From: Ichthyophis bannanicus
Taxonomy: Eukaryota; Chordata; Amphibia; Gymnophiona; Ichthyophiidae
Direction of reading: 5' to 3'
NCBI GenBank assembly: GCA_033557465.1
Contig: CM066034.1
Span: 984,537,637-984,601,636, forward strand
DNA length: 64,000 bases
Positions within the stretch are counted from its first letter, which is position 1; every line of letters starts with the position of its first letter. A program made the position numbers and the translations under genes. Shown piece after piece: positions 52,491-61,614 of the stretch. The notes below the pieces were generated by a model. That model was not told the origin of the DNA. It did not search any database and saw only the letters and a program-made list of their open reading frames with translations.

Positions 52491-53753
52491 GCTGTCTGAT
52501 TTGGCCTGAAACTTGATTTGTCTTTTTACCAGATTTTCCCACTTGTCAAGTTAATTTTTTGGAGTGTTATTTTGCCCCCAGACAGGCAGATGTTCATAAC
52601 TCCTTTTTTTATAATTCTTTCCAATTTCCATTGAGTTGGAAAGAATGAAAATACAACCTTTGAAAGAACCTCATCAGGTCAAATTGACTCCAACCAAACA
52701 ACTTCATAGATAAACTCCACATTTTATTCATATATTGAGACCATATGGAACAATTGTATCAATCAAAAAAAAATTCCACCACTTTTCCATACACAATAGC
52801 AATTTAACCACGTGACCACTGTTTTCAGTAATCTTTGATGAAATTACCAAAAACTGAATAGCCGCCACAAGAGAGATCCATTTCAGCCAATGTTGTACTA
52901 AGAGAGCCTCCACTTGTTTGCAGCAAGTTTTACTCTTGCACTCTATAATCCCCAACCTACCCTCCCATTTAGTTTTAGCTATATAAATCAGGGCGCAGGG
53001 ACCAAATAAGCACTACCTTGAGAATCTCATGTGGTATAAGATTTAAGAGGATATCGATGGCCAGGTTTAGGGTGTACAACACAATCCGTTTCAATAAAGT
53101 TGACGCAGATACTTGTAGGGCTTGGTACCTGTGGCCTGTTCTGAAACAAAGCCCTGAACCATGCAATACGGCTTCCTGTTACAAAATGGAATTCTTTTCT
53201 GCTGTTCAAGCTTCAGATCTGCAGATCAAGCAATTCTGTCAAGTTATGAGCCGTACAGCAGCGCCTTTGTTTTCAAGCTATGGCTACGTACAAGAGAACT
53301 CGCTGCTGAGGCCATTTCTGTTCCACTGGTCCCAACATTTGCAACAATGTATGAACCTGCATACCAGCATTTTTTTCTCATCATGGACCTTTGTTTGGAG
53401 AAGGATCACCTGACATCTGATTCCCTGAAGATGTCACAGAGTATTTGAGACCAGCTTATCCTTGAGCTGCGACAAGGAATTCAGGACAAAGAATTATACG
53501 CCGGGCACGGAAGGTCGCAGGCACTTTTTAGGCACTTAGACTTTTGCGCTACTTTTGGTCTCTCTTGCTACTTTCTGACACACTCTGCCATTCTGCAGTC
53601 TTCACCCCTACTGCCTGCCTGTCTCTGGCTGCAAAGTCAGGCAGTGTACAAAGCCAAGATCTAGCCTCGGTGAAGGTGTGAATCTCTCCCACAGACCTGA
53701 AGCTCTGTGTTATCATGCTGGATGCCTGCAGCCTGTGTTGGACAACTGCCATC
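52491..53753. other. Stretch without recognised genes
   Basis: No coding pattern. The 131-codon frame near 53018-53413 looks like chance. Nothing classifiable was found. Confidence 0.5.
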
Positions 53754-53761
53754 CTTTAGAC
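53754..53761. repeat. Target site duplication of hAT element, left
   Basis: CTTTAGAC is repeated exactly at 55770-55777. Confidence 0.9.
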
Positions 53762-53848
53762 CAGGGGTCTCAAACTCAAATTGCTTTGAGGGCCAAATGA
53801 GGACTTGTAAAATAACCCAGGGGCCGCATGAGACGTGGGACCTCATTT

Positions 53849-53885
53849 GCATAAGGGACCTCATTTGCATAAATATTTGCATAAT
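53849..53885 (+). repeat. Three ATTTGCAT octamers
   Basis: ATTTGCAT occurs three times in about 35 bases near the left end of the hAT element. It is the POU octamer word, but here may be only a local duplication (GACCTCATTTGCATAA is repeated). Confidence 0.6.
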
Positions 53886-54759
53886 GTTACCATACCCTAA
53901 CTTTTAGTAAACATGCCTCTTAATGAGTGCATGAATAAAGAAAGACTAAAAGATTTCTACATTACTATAATCCAGTGGCAACCGCCAGGCACATTAGGAA
54001 CTACTACAAACAAACACTGCCCATTTAGAACCCATAGCAAACCCGCCATATCCTAACAGCACTACCAGGACTCACAAAGCACCATACCCTACCTATCAAA
54101 AGGCAACACTGCAAATATTAAATCAATACATTTCAGAGAATAACAATACATGACCTACTGGGGACAGAGAACAAGTAGCAATGTCAAATAGGAATTACAT
54201 AAACAGAATACCTCAGCTCAGTTACACATGCAGAATACACCATCACCAAACAAGGAATCAAAATTTAGAAACAAAACAATTTAAACTGGGACCCCCCAAA
54301 AGCCAAACTTGGAATGTACAACAACACTGTAGAAATAAAACTATAAATTAATTTCCTCTTGTACTAAACAAAGCGCAGACGTTATTGATGCACATTTCCC
54401 AGAACTGACATATTCCAGTTAATAAATTCAAAATAAAGATATTTTTCTACCTTTTGTGCATTTTTTTTCAGTTCCAGCCACTTTCTTCTGGTTTCTTCGT
54501 GCCTTCTGCTAACTCTCCATCGTCTGCTGTCCATTTGTCCTTCTCTCTTCTAGTTTTTTTTTCCATTATCTCTCTCTACATCTGCTTTAACATATTAATC
54601 TTTCTCCTTTTGCTCTTTCCTCATTCCTATTTTCATCCACTCAAATTTTACCCCTCCATCCTCAATCCCCACTTACCTGGCCAATTGTAGATTTGTCTTC
54701 CCTCCCACACAAAATATTTTCCCCTCTCCATTTCACTCTCCCAGCTCCATCCCATTCTA

Positions 54760-55375
54760 ATCCTCCCCCAACATCAGCTCCCTTCTAGTTCCAGTCCCAC
54801 ACAGCACCCCCTCCCTTCTAGTCACTGCATCAGCCCATTTTCAGTCCTAGCCCCCCTCAGCCCATTTCCAATCGTAGCTCCCCCCCATCAGCCCATTTCC
54901 AGTGCTAGCTCCCTCCCCTCACAGCCCATTTCTATTCCAAGCCCCCCTCCCCATCAGCCATTTGCAGTTCAAGCCCCCCTTCCACTCAGCCCATTTCCAG
55001 TCCTAGCAGACCCCCCAGCCTATTATCAGTCCTAGCCCCCCCCGAGCCGATTACCAGTCCTAACCCCCCATAGCCCACTTCCAGTCTTACCCCTCATAGC
55101 CCATTACCAGTCCTAACCCCCCCCCCATCACCTCATTTTCAGTGTTACCCCCATCACCCCATTTTCAGTTACCCCCCTCATAGGCCATTACCAGTACTAC
55201 CCCCCCCCCCATCACCCCATTTTCAGTGTTACCCCCATCACCCCATTTTCAGTTACCCCCTCATAGGCCATTACCAGTACTAACCCCCCCCCTCACCTCA
55301 TTTTCAGTGTTACCCCCATCACCCCATTTTCAGTTACCCCCTCATAGCCCATTACCAGTCCTAACCCCCCTCCCA
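54760..55375. repeat. C-rich minisatellite
   Basis: Irregular units of about 25-40 bases built on CCCATTTCCAGTCCTAGCCC and CACCCCATTTTCAGTGTTAC. Left units are more varied; right units are nearly identical. Confidence 0.85.
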
Positions 55376-55420
55376 CCATCAGCCAAATTAGATGAAAAAA
55401 AATGTATATTTGCTGCTGCT

Positions 55421-55680
55421 GCTGCAGTATTAAGCGTCCCGCGGGCCCCTCTGCCTGGTCCTCTCCTCCCTGCAGCATTCAGCTCCAAAAGCGGCGGCTT
55501 TCAGAGCCGCGAAGAGAGAGAGAGTTTCTCTCGCGCGGTTCTGAAGACTCTCGTGCTGCTCTTCAGAACCGCGCGAGAGAAACTCTCTCTTCGCGGCTCT
55601 GAAAGCCGCCGCTTTTGGAGCTGATACTGCAGGGAGGAGAGGACCAGGCAGAGGGGCCCGCGGGACGCTTAATACTGCGG
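55421..55680. repeat. Large inverted repeat inside the hAT element
   Basis: Arms of about 125 bases (55421-55547 and 55559-55680) pair almost perfectly around an 11-base centre. The inner arms include GAACCGCGCGAGAGAAAC and its inverse. Small differences are limited to the tandem GA run and a few bases near CTGCAG. Confidence 0.9.
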
Positions 55681-55769
55681 CGGCAAGTTTGGAATTTTTT
55701 TTTTTTTACTCGCCGGTACTTCGCGGGCCGCACAAGATGCTCTCGCGGGCCGCGTGTTTGAGACCCCTG

Positions 55770-55777
55770 CTTTAGAC
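55770..55777. repeat. Target site duplication of hAT element, right
   Basis: Exact match to 53754-53761. Confidence 0.9.
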
Positions 55778-55840
55778 TTTATGCAGTTCAGGAGAAGACA
55801 CTCAGACCCAATCACAATCATTCTCTTGGTAAAGCTAAGT

Positions 55841-56000
55841 TCTCCAGGACCAAGCAGGAAGTCAGTCCTCACTTATGGGTGACGTCGGCGCCGACGGAGC
55901 CCTCGCGGAGCAATTTTTCCCCAGCTTTCAAAGAAAGCCTTTGGGAATTGCAGCGCGCATGCGCGGTCGTCTTCCCGCCCGAAGGTGCCATCTTAGCCAG
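55841..56000 (+). repeat. DIRS family B left inverted terminal repeat
   Basis: Starts TCTCCAGGACCAAGCAGGAA, contains GACGTCGGCGCCGACGG near 55883, and pairs with 61429-61587 in inverted orientation. Confidence 0.92.
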
Positions 56001-56240
56001 TCTTCTTTTTTCCGCGGAGCCCTACAGACGTCCCCGTCTTGTCCCCGCGAAAAAGTTGATTTTCCTCTTTATTTTATACTTTTTTCTTTCGGTTCGACGC
56101 CGATCGTTTTCCTGCCCGGACTCGCGACGCCGGTCTCGAGTCCTCTTCCGTTTTTTCAGTTTTTCTGACTTAGTCAGCTTTCGTTTTCGTTTTCCCTGGC
56201 AGCCCGGTCCTTTGACCTCGCAGGGGCCCTTTTTCCCCCG

Positions 56241-58094
56241 ATGGCTGCCAGTGGCTTTAAGCGGTGTGGTCGGTGTGACCGAAATATGTCACTAACCGAC
56301 ACACACGACTTTTGCCTCCGCTGCCTGGGCCCGGATCATGAGGAACTGATCTGTGGGCCCTGCAGCAAACTGTCCTCGAAGGCGTTGAGAAGTCGGCGGC
56401 ATCAGCGCGAGAGAATCTTCGCTGACCCCAGCCATACCCGGACCTCGTCGGAGGCCTCCGTGTCGAAAGGCTCCAGCTCGGACCGTCGCCGGAGCTCCTC
56501 CGACCGGGGTTCTCCCTCCGGGGACCATCGTCGGAAGGAAAAACCCGCGAGGGCGGCGTCGGTGGACGCTCCTGGTTCCGCGAGGGCCAGGTCGCATAGC
56601 CCCGACAGCCGCCCCGGGTCCTTGGAGAAGGAACACCTCCCGAAGCGACCTCGCCTGGAGTCGGAGATGCCTGCCCGGGTAAGTCCTGTAGTCCTTCTGG
56701 ACTCGCCTCCGCGACAGCCGACGTCGGGCCCGACGCCGTCGGGGCCCGAGTCGGGGGCTGCTGGGTCACCTGAGCTCGGACTCAGGTTGACGGCCTTGGA
56801 GAGCAGACTGTCTGCCTTCATGGACCAGCAGCGGGCACTGCTCGCTGGCTTCGCTGGCGTCGCTGCCCCGACCGCCGGGACGTCGACGTCCAAGTCGACC
56901 CCGGAGACCGAGCCGATCCTCAAGTCGATGAGAACTCGAGTCGATCCTCGGTCGAGGTCGCCCTCGGCCTCCCGTTCGGGACCGAGGTCGCCGACGCCGA
57001 CTCCATCGGCGTCGGGGCGGCTGGCGCCGCACCCTGCCCAGGCCGACCCCACCGAGTCCTCGTCGGAGTCGGTCTGGGAGTCTGAGGAGGAAGAGTCACC
57101 TGATTCTTTCCGGACTCGGTGTGTCCCATCGGACTCTCCGGAGTCCGAGCCTCGGAAGCAGTCCCCCCCGGAGGATGCCCGGTTCTCGGACTTCGTTAGG
57201 GATATGGCCAAGGCTTTGGCCTTCCCTGCGGATCCCGAGGAGGAGCCTCGAGCCGAAGAGCTCGACGCCCTCCAGTATGACTCTCCCGCGAGGGAACACT
57301 TTACTGTGCCGGTTCCTCCTATGCTGGAACGACTACTCTTCCGCATGTGGGAGAGTCCGGCCTCCTCGCCGGTCCTGAGCAAGCGGGTCGATTCTATCTA
57401 TCGAGTCCGCAAGAGCCCTGGCTTTCAAAAGGCACAGCTGCCACACCATTCCATGGTAGTGGAATCGGCCATGCATCGTCTTAAGAGCCAGAAGATGCAC
57501 TCCTCGGTGCCTCCTGGAAGGGAGGCCCGTAACCTGGATGGCCTTGGCAAGAAGTGCTTCCAGGGCTCTATGCTCGCCTGTCGTGTCCAGACTTACCAGC
57601 TATACATGGGCATGTATCTCAGGGATCTGGCTAAAGAGCTAGCCGGATTCTCCGCTGGTCTCTCCGAGGAGCCCTTGCGGAGGTTCCTAGCCTTGTCCAC
57701 GGGTATTCGGGAATGCTCAAAGTTCATGTCCCGAGCAGCCTATGATGGCTTTGAAGCCTCGGCTCGAGTAGCCGCAGCCGGCATCGGTGCCCGCCGACAG
57801 GCTTGGCTTCAGTCGTCCGACCTTGAGCCCTGGGTACAGGACAAGTTGGTCGATGTCCCCTGCCGAGGCGAAAACCTCTTTGGCAAGCCCATGGCGGAAA
57901 AGGCTGCACAAATTGAGACTGAGACTCTCACCAGGACCAGGCTTTCTAGGAAGACCTCCGCCCCTTCCCAGAAAAAGAAGGGCTCGGGAAAAAAGTCCTT
58001 TTACCCCGAGGAAGGCAGCTGCCTACAAACCATACCCCCATTATCAGGCCCCTGCAGCTCCCCAACAGGGCCAGCAGGCCAAGGGACGGGGTAA
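56241..58094 (+). CDS. DIRS family B gag-like protein
   Basis: The 617-residue frame begins with a zinc-finger-like motif (C9, C12, H22, C25, C28; CGRCDRN...HDFCLRCLGPDH). A basic, Ser/Arg/Pro-rich region (about 40-280) with many charged repeats follows, then an acidic stretch and the conserved gag domain (about 310-560) with SPGFQKAQLPHHSMVVESAM, VPPGREARNLDGLGKKCFQG, GIGARRQAWLQSSDLEPW and PCRGENLFGKPM. The last about 30 residues look out of frame: the adjacent frame (to 58164) continues with a more gag-like basic Gln/Pro tail (YPHYQAPAAPQQGQQAKGRG). A one-base indel near 58000-58012 is likely. The ATG at 56241 follows the leader. Confidence 0.88.
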   Translation: MAASGFKRCGRCDRNMSLTDTHDFCLRCLGPDHEELICGPCSKLSSKALRSRRHQRERIFADPSHTRTSSEASVSKGSSSDRRRSSSDRGSPSGDHRRKEKPARAASVDAPGSARARSHSPDSRPGSLEKEHLPKRPRLESEMPARVSPVVLLDSPPRQPTSGPTPSGPESGAAGSPELGLRLTALESRLSAFMDQQRALLAGFAGVAAPTAGTSTSKSTPETEPILKSMRTRVDPRSRSPSASRSGPRSPTPTPSASGRLAPHPAQADPTESSSESVWESEEEESPDSFRTRCVPSDSPESEPRKQSPPEDARFSDFVRDMAKALAFPADPEEEPRAEELDALQYDSPAREHFTVPVPPMLERLLFRMWESPASSPVLSKRVDSIYRVRKSPGFQKAQLPHHSMVVESAMHRLKSQKMHSSVPPGREARNLDGLGKKCFQGSMLACRVQTYQLYMGMYLRDLAKELAGFSAGLSEEPLRRFLALSTGIRECSKFMSRAAYDGFEASARVAAAGIGARRQAWLQSSDLEPWVQDKLVDVPCRGENLFGKPMAEKAAQIETETLTRTRLSRKTSAPSQKKKGSGKKSFYPEEGSCLQTIPPLSGPCSSPTGPAGQGTG

Positions 58095-58164
58095 CGGGTC
58101 CCGTAGGCAGCAAGCCCCCAAGCCTGCACCACCAGCCCCTGCTCAGCAGGGTGGGGGTTTTTGA

Positions 58165-60078
58165 CTCGCTCAGCATAGCCTCGCCCCCCCCCCGCTGGTT
58201 CCCCCCGGCACCGGAGGCCGGCTGGTTCACTTCGCCCACAGGTGGTCCAGCATCACCGCAGATGCCTGGGTGCTTCAGGTCGTGCGAGAGGGCTACCTTC
58301 TCCACTTCCATCAGGTCCCTCCCTCCTATTTTCCGGGAGAGCCTCCGCGCCCCCCTCTGCACAGGGAGTTGCTCCTTCAGGAGTTAGCAGGTCTTCTGCA
58401 GGAACAGGCGGTGGAACCGGTGCCACACCACCTGAGAGGTCAAGGCTTCTATTCAAGGTATTTTCTGATACCAAAGAGAACAGGAGGCCTCAGACCCATC
58501 CTGGACTTGCGCAACCTCAACAGGTTCCTTGTGCGGGAGAAGTTCAAAATGCTTACCCTTGGAATCCTTCTGCCCTACCTCCAGCAGGGAGATTGGCTAT
58601 GCTCCTTGGATCTAAAGGATGCCTACACGCACATCCTCATCCACCCAAGCCACCGCCAATACCTAAGGTTTGTGGTGGCAGGAAATCATTACCAGTACAG
58701 GGTACTGCCCTTTGGCCTGTCCTCCGCACCGCGAGTCTTCACGAAATGTCTCGCGGTCGTGGCGGCCCATCTCCGGCTTCACGGCCTCTATGTCTTTCCG
58801 TACCTCGACGACTGGCTCATCAGAGCAGCGTCCGCTCAGGAGGTCACCAACGCCACGTGCCGCACGGTGACTCTGCTGCAGCACTTGGGCTTTGTCATAA
58901 ACTTCGCAAAGTCCACTTTGCTCCCCTCACAGGATCTCGAGTTCATCGGCGCAAGGCTGCACACTCCTCAGGCGCGAGCGTACCTACCGCTCGACAGGGC
59001 TCAGCGGCTCATGGACCTAGCCGACCGCTTTCGCAGCCAGCCCCTGGTCTCCGCCAGGCGCTTCCTGAGACTGCTCGGCCATATGGCTTCCACCGTCCAT
59101 GTGACCCCCAATGCCCGCCTGAATATGCGGTCTGCTCAATGGTGTCTCCGCCGGCAGTGGCGGCAAGCCACAGGCGGCCTAGCAGACCTTGTGCGCGTCT
59201 CCGAGCCGCTGGTCTCGTCTATCCGGTGGTGGCTCCGGCAGCCGAACCTGATATTGGGAATGCCTTTCCAGTCACCTCAGCCGACCCGGGTGCTGACCAC
59301 CGATGCATCTCTCCTGGGCTGGGGAGCACATTGCCAAGAGGCTCGTACTCAGGGCCTCTGGACCAAGTGGGAGTCTGCTCAGCAGATCAACTTCCTGGAG
59401 CTCAGGGCGATCCGCCTAGCTCTCAGGGCCTTCTCCCACCTGACCTCCCAACAGTCCGTCCTTGTCCAGACGGACAATCAAGTTGCCATGTTCTACGTGA
59501 ACAAGCAGGGGGGCACGGGCTCCTTCCTCCTCTGCCGGGAGGCACAGAAGCTCTGCTCTTGGGCCGTCAGTCACGGCATTCTCCTCAAGGCAGTTTATCT
59601 CCCGGGCCAAGAAAATTGCCTGGCGGACAAACTCAGCAGGGTCCTCCAGCCGCACGAGTGGCGTCTGGATCCCTTGATCGTTCAGAAGCTCTTCCTCAGG
59701 TGGGGCCTCCCCACGGTGGATCTCTTTGCCAGTCCTCACAACCGGCAGCTTCCTCGCTTCTGCTCTCGTCAGCCACACCCCCTTCGGGTTGCGGCGGACG
59801 CCTTTCTGATCTCATGGTCGGGGAGCCTTCTGTACGCTTTCCCTCCCATCCCGTTAGTCTCTCGGACTCTTTTCAAGGTTCTCCGAGACAAAGCCTTCAT
59901 GATCCTGGTGGCCCCTCGCTGGCCCACGCAGCCGTGGTTTCCGCTCCTGCTGCAACTGGCGGTGGAGGATCCAATCCCTCTGGGGGTACAACCGGATCTC
60001 CTCACCCAGGATCAGGGGTCCCTTCTGCACCCCAACCTCCGGTCTCTCAACCTCATGGCCTGGCTGCTGAAAGGGTAG
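58165..60078 (+). CDS. DIRS family B RT, RNase H and methyltransferase-like protein
   Basis: The frame is open from just after a TGA at 58162. Protein similarity starts before any ATG (GGRLVHFAHRWSSITADAWV near 58220), so it is probably made by readthrough, frameshift or a non-AUG start. RT blocks: YFLIPKRTGGLRPILDLRNL, WLCSLDLKDAYTHILIHPSH, LPFGLSSAPRVFTKCL and the catalytic PYLDDWLIRA. RNase H follows with LTTDASLLGWGAHC, NFLELRAI, VQTDNQVAMFYVNKQGG and NCLADKLSR. The C-terminal part (VDLFASPHNRQLPRF, YAFPPIPLVSR, ILVAPRWPTQPWFPLL) resembles the Dam-like methyltransferase-derived domain of DIRS elements. The protein synthesises and matures the element DNA. No internal stop. Confidence 0.92.
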   Translation, partial: LAQHSLAPPPLVPPGTGGRLVHFAHRWSSITADAWVLQVVREGYLLHFHQVPPSYFPGEPPRPPLHRELLLQELAGLLQEQAVEPVPHHLRGQGFYSRYFLIPKRTGGLRPILDLRNLNRFLVREKFKMLTLGILLPYLQQGDWLCSLDLKDAYTHILIHPSHRQYLRFVVAGNHYQYRVLPFGLSSAPRVFTKCLAVVAAHLRLHGLYVFPYLDDWLIRAASAQEVTNATCRTVTLLQHLGFVINFAKSTLLPSQDLEFIGARLHTPQARAYLPLDRAQRLMDLADRFRSQPLVSARRFLRLLGHMASTVHVTPNARLNMRSAQWCLRRQWRQATGGLADLVRVSEPLVSSIRWWLRQPNLILGMPFQSPQPTRVLTTDASLLGWGAHCQEARTQGLWTKWESAQQINFLELRAIRLALRAFSHLTSQQSVLVQTDNQVAMFYVNKQGGTGSFLLCREAQKLCSWAVSHGILLKAVYLPGQENCLADKLSRVLQPHEWRLDPLIVQKLFLRWGLPTVDLFASPHNRQLPRFCSRQPHPLRVAADAFLISWSGSLLYAFPPIPLVSRTLFKVLRDKAFMILVAPRWPTQPWFPLLLQLAVEDPIPLGVQPDLLTQDQGSLLHPNLRSLNLMAWLLKG

Positions 60079-61106
60079 TCCTTGCTCCTCTTCTCTTGCC
60101 GGAGGAGGTCGTCTTGGCTTCGCGACGGCCTTCTACCCGCAAATGCTACGCCCTTAAATGGCGTCGCTTTGCAATCTGGTGTTCCCAACAGTCTCAGGAT
60201 CCCTTCTCCTGCCCGGTGTCGGTGATCTTACAGTACTTGCTACACCTCTCTAATCTGGGACTTAAGTCCAACTCCGTCAAAGTTCACCTCAGTGCTCTTT
60301 CAGCACATCATGTGCCGGTGGACGGCAGACCTCTCTCCAACGACCCTCTCGTAGCGAGGTTTCTCCGAGGTCTCCTTCTACTTAAACCACCTCTGCGCCC
60401 GCCAGCACCTGACTGGGACCTGAATGTGGTTTTACAGCGGATCACCTGTCCGCCTTTTGAACCTATGGCTACCTGTTCTCTCCGTTTTCTGTCCTGGAAA
60501 ACGCTGTTCTTGATAGCCCTCACTTCCGCTAGGCGCGTAAGTGAATTGCAGGCCCTCGTGTCTGATCCCCCTTACACTAGGTTCTACAAGAATAGGGTAG
60601 TCCTTCGGACTCACCCGAAATTTCTGCCTAAAGTGGTCTCCCCTTTTCACATCAATCAGGAGGTGGTACTTCCAACCTTCTTTCCCAGACCACACTCCAG
60701 CCGAGCTGAAACGGTCCTCCATACCCTGGACTGTAGAAGGGCATTGAACTTCTACCTTGACCGTACGCGGGAGCACCGTAAAGCTGCTCAGCTTTTTGTG
60801 TCTTTTGACCCCAATAAATTGGGGCTCCCGGTCTCCAAGCGTACTCTGTCCATCTGGGTTGCGGACTGTATCTCTTGGGCTTATGGGGCAGCCGGACTCT
60901 CCTTAGAAAGTCGAGTCACGGCTCATTGTGTTCGGGCAAAGGCCACGTCAGTGGCTTACCTCCGCTCTGTTCCGCTGGCAGACATCTGCCGGGCCGCTAC
61001 TTGGTCTTCGAGCCAGACTTTTGCGGTCCATTACTGTCTCGAGAGGGAGTCCCGTAGGGACAGTGCTTTCGGACAGGCAGTCCTCCGTAATCTCTTTGAG
61101 GTCTGA
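59814..61106 (+). CDS. DIRS family B tyrosine recombinase
   Basis: The frame overlaps the RT gene; the ATG at 59814 is the first plausible start near the domain and gives 430 residues, though the frame stays open back to about 58177. The N-terminal core-binding part reads RKCYALKWRRFAIWCSQQ and LKSNSVKVHLSALSAHHV. The catalytic domain has the first Arg in LTSARRVSELQAL, HxxR in TAHCVRAKATSVAYL, a Trp in AATWSSSQTF and the nucleophile Tyr in AVHYCLERES. All members of the R-H-R-Y set are present. The enzyme would integrate the circular DNA without target duplication. It ends 140 bases before the internal complementary region. Confidence 0.9.
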   Translation: MVGEPSVRFPSHPVSLSDSFQGSPRQSLHDPGGPSLAHAAVVSAPAATGGGGSNPSGGTTGSPHPGSGVPSAPQPPVSQPHGLAAERVVLAPLLLPEEVVLASRRPSTRKCYALKWRRFAIWCSQQSQDPFSCPVSVILQYLLHLSNLGLKSNSVKVHLSALSAHHVPVDGRPLSNDPLVARFLRGLLLLKPPLRPPAPDWDLNVVLQRITCPPFEPMATCSLRFLSWKTLFLIALTSARRVSELQALVSDPPYTRFYKNRVVLRTHPKFLPKVVSPFHINQEVVLPTFFPRPHSSRAETVLHTLDCRRALNFYLDRTREHRKAAQLFVSFDPNKLGLPVSKRTLSIWVADCISWAYGAAGLSLESRVTAHCVRAKATSVAYLRSVPLADICRAATWSSSQTFAVHYCLERESRRDSAFGQAVLRNLFEV

Positions 61107-61242
61107 GCAACTCCTACCCTCCATCCCGGATGTGGGCTACCGGTGGGTGATAATTCAGCGAAGATTCTATCCTTCTGTGCTGCTGAGCTAGAGGGAGCTC
61201 ATTTTTGTGCTTAGGGTCTCCGGTAGCCTTGAGCTTGGGAGT

Positions 61243-61341
61243 CCCATAAGTGAGGACTGACTTCCTGCTTGGTCCTGGAGAAAGCGTAGTTACTCACCTG
61301 TAACAGGTGTTCTCCAGGAGCAGCAGGAATCAGTCCTCACT
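61243..61341 (+). repeat. DIRS family B internal complementary region
   Basis: 61243-61281 is the exact inverse of the left end (55841-55879). 61282-61341 is the inverse of the outer right end (about 61555-61614), including CACCTGTAACAGGTG. It supplies the template for completing the ends. Confidence 0.9.
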
Positions 61342-61428
61342 ACCCTCCCTCCTCCCCTTGGAGTTGCAATCGTCTGCTTATGTTCTTTTGCAAATTTTTA
61401 TGCTGTCTTTTTTAGCTATGTCATCTGA

Positions 61429-61614
61429 CTGGCTAAGATGGCACCTTCGGGCGGGAAGACGACCGCGCATGCGTGCTGCAATTCCCAAAGGCTTTCTTTG
61501 AAAGCTGGGGAAAAATTGCTCCGCGAGGGCTCCGTCGGCGCCGACGTCACCCATAAGTGAGGACTGATTCCTGCTGCTCCTGGAGAACACCTGTTACAGG
61601 TGAGTAACTACGCT
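61429..61614 (+). repeat. DIRS family B right inverted terminal repeat
   Basis: Inverse of 55841-56000 with CCGTCGGCGCCGACGTC near 61532, followed by an outer extension (CACCTGTTACAGGTGAGTAA) absent from the left end, as expected for DIRS. Confidence 0.9.

Larger units (their letters stand above)
53762..55769. mobile_element. Non-autonomous hAT-Charlie-like transposon
   Basis: The 2008-bp element has ends CAGGGGTCTCAAAC and its inverse GTTTGAGACCCCTG, flanked by an exact 8-bp duplication, the signature of hAT transposases. No transposase ORF is present. Inside are AT-rich DNA, a C-rich minisatellite (54760-55375) and a near-perfect inverted repeat (55421-55680). It must be moved by a transposase from elsewhere. 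Confidence 0.9.
55841..61614 (+). mobile_element. DIRS family B element, nearly complete
   Basis: All DIRS parts are present: inverted termini (55841-56000 and 61429-61587), gag (56241-58094), RT-RNase H-methyltransferase-like ORF (58165-60078), tyrosine recombinase (to 61106) and an internal complementary region (61243-61341) that is the inverse of both outer ends. The only clear lesion I see is a probable single-base shift near the end of gag. Family A at 28567 shares gag and architecture but differs in the terminal palindrome. Confidence 0.93.

Noticed and set aside
53018..53448. Two overlapping open frames resembling an exon
   Set aside because: No splice sites of good quality at the borders and no recognised protein; treated as chance.
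56402..57382. Minus-strand 326-codon frame opposite family B gag
   Set aside because: Shadow of gag in GC-rich sequence; no domain.
58242..59813. Long overlapping frame read as extra recombinase N-terminus
   Set aside because: It starts with GTG, overlaps RT in another phase and shows no protein similarity; only the C-terminal part is a recombinase.
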